Shown here: positions 15,744 through 20,522 of the stretch, one piece after another
How the letters are laid out: each line of letters begins with the position of its first letter
Numbering within the stretch: position 1 is the stretch's first letter
NCBI GenBank assembly: GCA_028694275.1
Contig: JAQUTS010000013.1
Location: 1-20,522 of the forward strand
Direction: 5' to 3'
DNA length: 20,522 bases
Source of the DNA: Candidatus Gastranaerophilales bacterium
GTDB lineage: Bacteria > Cyanobacteriota > Vampirovibrionia > Gastranaerophilales > CAJFVJ01
The notes under the pieces: model-generated
What the model saw: only the letters and a program-made list of their open reading frames with translations
The model's database searches: none
Told to the model about the DNA's origin: nothing
Made by a program: the position numbers and the translations under genes

Positions 15744-16412
15744 ATGAAAAAAATAATCACACTATTACTGATTTTATTATCAATCAATACAACTGCCTTT
15801 GCATCACAAATCCAAAACATAAGTGCAGATGCAGCACTAAAAAAACTAAAAACAGGCAATAAAAATTTTTCACAAATGCACCTGCATCACCCTGATGTCA
15901 GCAAAAAACGTCTTTATGAAATCGAAAAAGGCCAGCACCCCTTTGCCATAATAATAAGCTGCTCTGATTCAAGAGTGCCTCCTGAAATTATTTTCGATCA
16001 GGGCTTGGGCGACCTTTTTGAAATCAGAAACGCAGGAAATGTTTTTGATGATCATGTTGTAGGCTCGGTAGAATATGCAATAGTTCACCTTGGGGTCAAA
16101 CTTGTTATGGTTTTGGGCCACCAAGACTGCGGTGCGGTAAAAGCAACGATTGCCCACAATCATGAGAGCAAATATATCGAAAGCCTTACAAATTTTATAG
16201 AACCATCCGTTGAAAAAGCAAAAAACCAAAAAGGAACACTATGTGATAATGCGGTCAAAAACAACGCAATAGCTGTTGCAAAAAACCTTATAGAATCAGA
16301 TTCTATAATAGATGACTACGTTAAACATCACAATGTCAAAATAGTACCGGCTTTTTACAATATGCACACAGGCCTTGTCGAATTAATAGAGGACAAAAAT
16401 GGAAAACAATAA
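15744..16412 (+). CDS. Periplasmic beta-class carbonic anhydrase
   Basis: 222 residues; interconverts CO2 and bicarbonate. A signal peptide (MKKIITLLLILLSINTTAFA, cleavage near 20) sends it to the periplasm. The beta-class zinc site is complete: Cys73 and the Asp75/Arg77 pair in SCSDSRVPPE, then His126 and Cys129 in GHQDCGAV. The FEIRNAGN and VGSVEYAIVHLGV motifs are also present. The C-terminus (KIVPAFYNMHTGLVELI) is typical. AAGAG precedes the start. The last 14 bases overlap the tag gene, so the two are probably co-transcribed. Exported beta enzymes are known in other bacteria; here it may trap CO2 or supply bicarbonate or protons at the cell surface, but the role is inference. Confidence 0.95.
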   Translation: MKKIITLLLILLSINTTAFASQIQNISADAALKKLKTGNKNFSQMHLHHPDVSKKRLYEIEKGQHPFAIIISCSDSRVPPEIIFDQGLGDLFEIRNAGNVFDDHVVGSVEYAIVHLGVKLVMVLGHQDCGAVKATIAHNHESKYIESLTNFIEPSVEKAKNQKGTLCDNAVKNNAIAVAKNLIESDSIIDDYVKHHNVKIVPAFYNMHTGLVELIEDKNGKQ

Positions 16413-16980
16413 CAAACGCTGCGCTTGGGTACCTGATAACAACCCTGAATATCAAAAATACCACGATGAAGAATGGGGTATTGCTGTGCATGATGATACA
16501 AAACTTTTTGAAATGCTTATACTCGAAGGCGCCCAAGCAGGGCTAAGCTGGGAAACAGTCCTGAAAAAAAGAGAAGGTTACAGAAATTCTTTCAAAAATT
16601 TTGATATTCAATCCGTTGCAAAAATGACAGATGAAGAACTCGAAAATCTTATGCAAAACCCGCAAATCATACGCAACAGATTAAAGATATTTTCCACAAG
16701 AAAAAACGCCCTTGCCTTTATACAAATTCAAAAAGAATTCGGCAGCTTTGACAAATACATTTGGGCATTTGTTGATAACAAGCAAATTGTCAACAAATGG
16801 ACTTCGATAAATCAAATTCCGACCAAAACAGAAATTAGCGATAAAATAGCCAAAGACCTTAAAAAAAGAGGAATGTCTTTTGTCGGAACGACCATTATTT
16901 ATGCTTTTATGCAAGCTGTTGGGCTCGTTAATGACCACACAACAGATTGCTGGAAATTCACCCCCTCTTCTGACAAATAA
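16399..16980 (+). CDS. tag: DNA-3-methyladenine glycosylase I
   Basis: 193 residues; removes 3-methyladenine from alkylated DNA, starting base excision repair. The Tag zinc site is complete: Cys8 (RCAWV), His22 (KYHDEEWG), His180 and Cys184 (NDHTTDCW). The catalytic/recognition region ILEGAQAGLSWETVLKKREGYRNSF includes Glu43, matching Glu38 of E. coli Tag. The C-terminal KKRGMSFVGTTIIYAFMQAVGLVNDH is characteristic. It overlaps the carbonic anhydrase gene by 14 bases; GAGGA within that gene serves as ribosome binding site. Length is normal. The pairing with an exported carbonic anhydrase has no obvious functional reason. Confidence 0.97.
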   Translation: MENNNKRCAWVPDNNPEYQKYHDEEWGIAVHDDTKLFEMLILEGAQAGLSWETVLKKREGYRNSFKNFDIQSVAKMTDEELENLMQNPQIIRNRLKIFSTRKNALAFIQIQKEFGSFDKYIWAFVDNKQIVNKWTSINQIPTKTEISDKIAKDLKKRGMSFVGTTIIYAFMQAVGLVNDHTTDCWKFTPSSDK

Positions 16981-17010
16981 TTCTCTCAAACAATGTAAAT
17001 TTTTATTTCC

Positions 17011-17031
17011 ATAGTAACAACTATATTTTTT
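17011..17031 (+). terminator. Weak candidate terminator after tag
   Basis: ATAGT (17011-17015) pairs with ACTAT (17020-17024) around AACA and is followed by a run of T. The stem has only five pairs with one G-C, so it is marginal. The 110-base gap to the next gene otherwise shows an AT-rich stretch and a possible TATAAA near 17060 as -10 for the GH77 gene. Confidence 0.3.
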
Positions 17032-17090
17032 TAGATTTTTTTATCCCCCGCAAGGAACTATAAAAACTTATGCCTAAAGGAGTATAACAG

Positions 17091-19007
17091 ATGCTATCTA
17101 TAAATACCTCTCAAAAAAGCCCTACAAACTTTGGCAGACAGCTAAAATCCAACGAAATCAAACCTTATACCCAAACAATAGAACAAGGTTTGGCAAAATT
17201 GGGCAAAGAAATAGATATCATACTCCACAACTCAAGCGCACCTTCTGTTGAAAAAGAAAACACAGGAATAGGTTCTTTACTCTCAACAACTTATGAACAA
17301 AGAGTCGTTCCTTTTTTGAAAAAACACGTCATCAAATCCATCCAAACAGAACCTGATGGTCTAAGAAAAGGAACTGACGGCTCACCTTATGTCGGGGATA
17401 CTTTTGCCAAAAATGTCCTTATGATTCCTTTAGAAAAATTACAATCAGAAAAATACGGAAAAATCCTCTCAGGAGCCACCTTCCGAAATATCGTAGAATC
17501 AAGACCAAATAAACAGACAAACCGCGTAGATTATAACTATGTAGTCCCAAAATATGAATCCGCCCTAAAAGAAGCCTATGAAACATTTACAGCTAAAAAA
17601 CAAAAACTATCAAACCTGCCAAAAAATGAGGCAGCAGCAATAAATACCCTGAGTGAAAGCTTCAACGCCTTTAAGCAAGAAAAAGGCGCCTTGCTTGAAA
17701 AAAATGCTATCTACAAAGTACTAGGGGATGAACATGGCAATGATTATTGGAAAAACTGGCCAAGCGAGCTTGATAAAAACCTCTACAACCCAAAAAAAGG
17801 TGGTGAACTAAAAGCTCAAGAAAGAATCTCTCAAATAAAGACAAAGCACGCTCAAGATATAGACTTTTTCTTATTCAAACAAATGCTTGTGTCTGATACC
17901 AGAAAAGAAACAGCCAAAATCAATGCCCAAAACGGAATCAACACAATAGCTGACTCAGCAGTAGCCTTCTCTGATGTAGATATATGGGCAAACCAAAAAT
18001 TATTCAAAAAAGATTGGAGCCTGGGATGTCCTCCTGATTTCTTCTCCAAAGACGGCCAAGCTTGGGGTTTTGGCGTTTTGGAACCCAAACACCTATTCAA
18101 AGAAGACGGTTCTTTGGGCGAAGGAGGGGAGCTGCTATTTAACAAATATGAAACCATGTTCCAAGATAACCCCGGCGGCGTGAGAATTGACCACATAATA
18201 GGCCTCATCGATCCGTTTGTATACAAAGACAAACCAACAGAAAAAGCTGCGGGCAGATTATATTCATCCCCAAATAATCCTGAACTCAAAAAATACGCAA
18301 AAAAAACAACCGAACAATACGCTAATATTATTGAAAAAATCGTTATTCCTGCCGCCAAAAAAGCAGGTTTGACAGAAGATAAGATTATTTGCGAGGATCT
18401 TGGTACAGTCACTGAACCCACACAAAAAGTAATGGCCGCACTAAAACTAAGAGGCATCGCTGTTACGCAATTTGCCGATGCATCAGAAAAAGATTCTTTC
18501 AGAGGGAAAAACGTTCCTGAGAGAAACATCATAATGATTGGATCCCATGACAATGCATCTGTTTTAGAATACACAGATGAATTATTCCAAAAACCAAATG
18601 AATTAAAAAAACATGCCAAGGTTCTAAGTGAGGATTTGGCTCCTAAAAACACCGATACAGCAGCTCTCGCCCAAAGTATTGAAAACAGCCCAACTGCTTT
18701 TGTAGCAGCCAAATTTGCAGAACTATTCACAAGTCCTGCTAAAAAAGTTCAAATTTTCTTTACTGACCTTATCGGAATGAAACAAACCTATAACAGACCC
18801 GGAACAACAGGTGCGAAAAACTGGTCACTAAGAATGCCTGAGGACTTTGAGGATGTTTATCACAAAAACCTTGAACAAGGCGCAGGACTGAACCTTCCGC
18901 AAGCTCTGTCAACAGCGATGAAACAAAAAGGTGAATCTTTTGCAAAAGAAAATAGTGTTTTGATTCAGAGTCTTGATAATTTTGCAAAAATTTTAAAAGA
19001 AAAATAA
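17091..19007 (+). CDS. Divergent GH77 4-alpha-glucanotransferase with N-terminal Phe-Gly leader
   Basis: 638 residues; predicted to move alpha-1,4-glucan chains between acceptors (amylomaltase/MalQ family), in maltodextrin or glycogen metabolism. GH77 landmarks in order: GTDGSPYVGDTFAKN (94-108), VDIWANQKLF (296-305), CPPDFFSKDGQAWG (313-326), RIDH with nucleophile Asp367, CEDLG with acid/base Glu435, SHDN (485-488) and NRPGTTG near the end. The catalytic trio is intact. Unlike usual MalQ, the SxADVWANPELF region is altered, GNPLYxW is replaced by GFGVLEP plus an insert, and a charged helical region (about 150-260) interrupts the barrel. About 55 residues precede the barrel, opening MLSINTSQKSPTNFGRQLKS, a leader shared in style with two other proteins here. 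AAAGGAG precedes ATG. An AT-only hairpin follows the stop. Confidence 0.9.
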   Translation: MLSINTSQKSPTNFGRQLKSNEIKPYTQTIEQGLAKLGKEIDIILHNSSAPSVEKENTGIGSLLSTTYEQRVVPFLKKHVIKSIQTEPDGLRKGTDGSPYVGDTFAKNVLMIPLEKLQSEKYGKILSGATFRNIVESRPNKQTNRVDYNYVVPKYESALKEAYETFTAKKQKLSNLPKNEAAAINTLSESFNAFKQEKGALLEKNAIYKVLGDEHGNDYWKNWPSELDKNLYNPKKGGELKAQERISQIKTKHAQDIDFFLFKQMLVSDTRKETAKINAQNGINTIADSAVAFSDVDIWANQKLFKKDWSLGCPPDFFSKDGQAWGFGVLEPKHLFKEDGSLGEGGELLFNKYETMFQDNPGGVRIDHIIGLIDPFVYKDKPTEKAAGRLYSSPNNPELKKYAKKTTEQYANIIEKIVIPAAKKAGLTEDKIICEDLGTVTEPTQKVMAALKLRGIAVTQFADASEKDSFRGKNVPERNIIMIGSHDNASVLEYTDELFQKPNELKKHAKVLSEDLAPKNTDTAALAQSIENSPTAFVAAKFAELFTSPAKKVQIFFTDLIGMKQTYNRPGTTGAKNWSLRMPEDFEDVYHKNLEQGAGLNLPQALSTAMKQKGESFAKENSVLIQSLDNFAKILKEK

Positions 19008-19025
19008 ATATATAAATATTTTTTT
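19006..19025 (+). terminator. AT-only hairpin after the GH77 gene, weak terminator candidate
   Basis: AAATAT (19006-19011) pairs with ATATTT (19016-19021) around ATAA, followed by more T. The stem overlaps the stop region of the GH77 gene. It is thermodynamically weak and sits in pure A+T sequence. Confidence 0.25.
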
Positions 19026-19031
19026 AAATTT

Positions 19032-19040
19032 TATGATAAT
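19032..19040 (+). promoter_or_regulatory. Candidate -10 element directly before the GT2 start codon
   Basis: TATGATAAT contains TATGAT (19032-19037) and GATAAT (19035-19040), both close to the -10 consensus. The ATG at 19049 lies 9-12 bases beyond, so transcripts would begin at or within a few bases of the start codon. No -35 is evident. Confidence 0.3.
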
Positions 19041-19048
19041 ATTTTGTT

Positions 19049-19900
19049 ATGAAAATCACAATTATCACTGCCAGCTACAATTATCAAGACTTTATAAAAG
19101 AAGCCATCGAGTCGGTTCTTCGCCAAACTTATACGGATTGGGAATATATTATTGTTGATGATGGTTCATCTGATAATTCTTTGGAGATTATCGAATCTTA
19201 TGCAGCCAAAGACAATCGTATTAAGCTTTTAACCCACCCTGAACATCAAAATAGAGGGTTGGCAGATACTTTAAAATTTGGTATTGATGCGTCACAAGGT
19301 GAATATATTGCTTTTCTGGAAAGCGATGATATTTGGAATGAAAAATATCTCGAGCAAAAAATTCTTATTGCCTCAAAAAATCCTTCTGTCGGGGTTATTT
19401 TCAATGATGTTGAGCTTTTTGGCGATAGTGAAAAGATCAAAAATTATGATGAATATTTTAATCTTTTTTACAAGAAAATGGATAAAAAAACATTCCCCTG
19501 TAATATTTTTAAGGATTTATTGTTTTTTAATTTTATACCCACTTTTTCTTGTGCAATGGTAAAAGCGGATGTTCTAAAAAAATGTACTTTTAATATTTCA
19601 AAGGATTTTCAAGCTTGGCTTGATTGGGCTTTGTGGCTTCAGCTTGGTTATTATAACGATTTTTATTATATCCCTCAAAAACTGACAAAATGGCGTATAC
19701 ATAACAGCAGCTATATAAATAAGCTTTCAAAAAAATGCAAGAACACAAATAAAATGGTAAAAGATTTTGTGTGCAATGTTTTTTGCTCTGAAAAGAATAT
19801 ATTGAAAAAATGGTTTTATTCTGCACAATATTGTCTTTGGGCCTTGTTTTTGAAGGTTAACAGAGGGCTTGTTAAAAAAAATTTTAGGAGATTTTTATAA
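19049..19900 (+). CDS. GT2 family glycosyltransferase (non-processive)
   Basis: 283 residues; adds a sugar from a nucleotide donor during surface polysaccharide or lipopolysaccharide synthesis. The GT-A fold is clear: MKITIITASYNYQDFIKEAI, VDDGSSDNS (Asp37-Asp38), NRGLADTLKFGIDASQGEY, and the metal-binding ESDD (91-94) in place of DxD. DWALWLQLG follows around residue 192, with KWRIHNSS after it. The C-terminal 70 residues are basic and aromatic (KNILKKWFYSAQYCLWALFLKV) and could associate with the membrane. No Shine-Dalgarno sequence precedes ATG. The next gene starts two bases after its stop. Codons are more T-ending than in the genes before it, which fits a variable polysaccharide cluster. 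The donor and acceptor cannot be told. Confidence 0.92.
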   Translation: MKITIITASYNYQDFIKEAIESVLRQTYTDWEYIIVDDGSSDNSLEIIESYAAKDNRIKLLTHPEHQNRGLADTLKFGIDASQGEYIAFLESDDIWNEKYLEQKILIASKNPSVGVIFNDVELFGDSEKIKNYDEYFNLFYKKMDKKTFPCNIFKDLLFFNFIPTFSCAMVKADVLKKCTFNISKDFQAWLDWALWLQLGYYNDFYYIPQKLTKWRIHNSSYINKLSKKCKNTNKMVKDFVCNVFCSEKNILKKWFYSAQYCLWALFLKVNRGLVKKNFRRFL

Positions 19901-19901
19901 T

Positions 19902-20480
19902 ATGATTTTAATTTTAGGACCATTTCCCAATGAAGCAAATGAGAAAGATGGTATGGTGCAAAGAGTTGCACATATTGATAAGCTTCTAAAAAATAAAAAA
20001 AGAACTTATATAACTTCCGTTCGTCCACAAAATACAAACATAAAACTTTTATTTAAAGCTCCGAGACGTTTTTTTAAACAACTATTTTTTAAAAAAGAAA
20101 TTATTAACAATAATATTACTGTTTTTGAAAATATACCAAGACGAAAAATGCTTTTAATTGCTGATCAAGCAAATAAAATATATGTCCATAGCTTATATTC
20201 ACTCATGGCGTTCAACAAAAAAGATATAGAAAAATATGCAAATAAGATTATTATTGATATACATGGATGCGTTGTTGAAGAAATGGAATATATGGATATA
20301 AAAAAAGAAGTAATTAAACAATTTACCGATATGGAAAATTTTGCATTCAATAAGGTGGGTACGCTTATAGCAGTAAGTGATAATATGATAGATTTTTATA
20401 AACAAAAATATCCTTCTTCAAAATCAAGTTTTTTAAAGTTGCCAATTTTTACTTTTAATGAAAAAAAGTTGAGCAATTAA
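19902..20480 (+). CDS. GT4-like glycosyltransferase, N-terminal domain only in this frame (interrupted)
   Basis: 192 residues before a stop. It resembles the N-terminal Rossmann domain of GT-B (GT4) transferases: MILILGPFPNEANEKDGMVQRV, then IYVHSLYSLMAF, KIIIDIHGCVVEEMEY and FNKVGTLIAVSDNMIDFYKQKYP. A full enzyme needs a second domain of about 170 residues. At base 20461 the frame enters A AAA AAG and stops 12 bases later. Reading on in the -1 frame gives VEQLNKKEKDLIIYAGGT, exactly the usual start of the GT4 donor-binding domain. So the gene is either full length with a one-base error or indel in seven A, or it uses frameshifting. The start at 19902 has AGGAG 11 bases upstream and lies two bases after the GT2 stop; an ATG at 19869 would overlap that gene. 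Confidence 0.8.
   Translation: MILILGPFPNEANEKDGMVQRVAHIDKLLKNKKRTYITSVRPQNTNIKLLFKAPRRFFKQLFFKKEIINNNITVFENIPRRKMLLIADQANKIYVHSLYSLMAFNKKDIEKYANKIIIDIHGCVVEEMEYMDIKKEVIKQFTDMENFAFNKVGTLIAVSDNMIDFYKQKYPSSKSSFLKLPIFTFNEKKLSN
20461..20468 (+). other. A AAA AAG slippery heptamer at the point of frame loss
   Basis: Seven A (20461-20467) followed by G. In the incoming frame the codons are GAA AAA AAG, so the heptamer is in the correct register for -1 slippage, as in E. coli dnaX. After a -1 slip the next codons are GTT GAG CAA TTA, which stay open to the window end. Simple gain or loss of one A would have the same effect. Confidence 0.6.
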
Positions 20481-20522
20481 ATAAAAAAGAAAAAGATTTA
20501 ATTATATATGCCGGAGGGACGC
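20468..20522 (+). CDS. Start of the GT4 C-terminal (donor-binding) domain in the -1 frame, cut by window end
   Basis: 18 codons open to the edge, reading VEQLNKKEKDLIIYAGGT. The stretch DLIIYAGGT matches the strand-loop that opens the second Rossmann domain of GT4 enzymes. There is no start codon or ribosome binding site of its own, so it is a continuation of the gene at 19902 and not an independent gene. Confidence 0.65.

Noticed and set aside
17852..18730. Long minus-strand open frame (292 codons) inside the GH77 gene
   Set aside because: It is antisense to a gene with intact catalytic motifs. Its translation is Ser/Leu-rich with no recognisable domain, and it arises from the codon pattern of the real frame.

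Overview
The window is a low-GC, gene-dense bacterial chromosome segment. I place it tentatively in the gut-type Vampirovibrionia/Melainabacteria (Candidatus Gastranaerophilales), the non-photosynthetic relatives of Cyanobacteria. The grounds are the AT-rich coding style, an outer-membrane TPR-porin (so a diderm), and several lineage-type proteins that share a short N-terminal leader ending in Phe-Gly. This is inference from sequence style; no database was searched.

Layout. At 1-2365 is the 3' part of thrS, then a shared terminator, a glycine-rich membrane protein of unknown function and a ribbon-helix-helix regulator (both minus strand). At 2468-7798 are housekeeping and signalling genes: a class A penicillin-binding protein, a divergent Cys-cluster (YkgJ-like) protein, glutamine-dependent NAD+ synthetase, and a convergent HD-GYP protein. 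At 7888-8712 are two small unknown proteins, one secreted with a coiled coil and one cytoplasmic with the Phe-Gly leader.

At 8804-15637 is a minus-strand exopolysaccharide locus. From its promoter it reads BcsC-like TPR/beta-barrel protein, BcsZ-like GH8 glucanase, then BcsA-like GT2 synthase with a C-terminal PilZ domain. A secreted protein with 23 cysteines follows, and a strong terminator closes the unit. The set would polymerise a beta-glucan (cellulose or similar) under c-di-GMP control, trim it and export it. No BcsB is present, so either a distant gene supplies it or the machine is built differently. Divergent from this locus is a periplasmic beta-carbonic anhydrase overlapping a tag (3-methyladenine DNA glycosylase) gene.

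At 17091-19007 is a divergent GH77 4-alpha-glucanotransferase with the Phe-Gly leader. From 19049 to the end the base usage becomes more T-rich, and a glycosyltransferase cluster begins: a GT2 gene with no visible ribosome binding site, then a GT4-like gene interrupted at a canonical A AAA AAG slippery heptamer. The -1 frame restores a typical GT4 sequence up to the window edge.

There is no stretch over 300 bases without a gene; the longest gap is the 174-base divergent promoter region at 15570-15743. I saw no tRNA, rRNA, CRISPR array, insertion sequence or phage gene. The most unusual items are the shared N-terminal leader on three unrelated proteins, the BcsB-less cellulose-like operon with its Cys-rich passenger, and the slippery-site interruption of the last gene.
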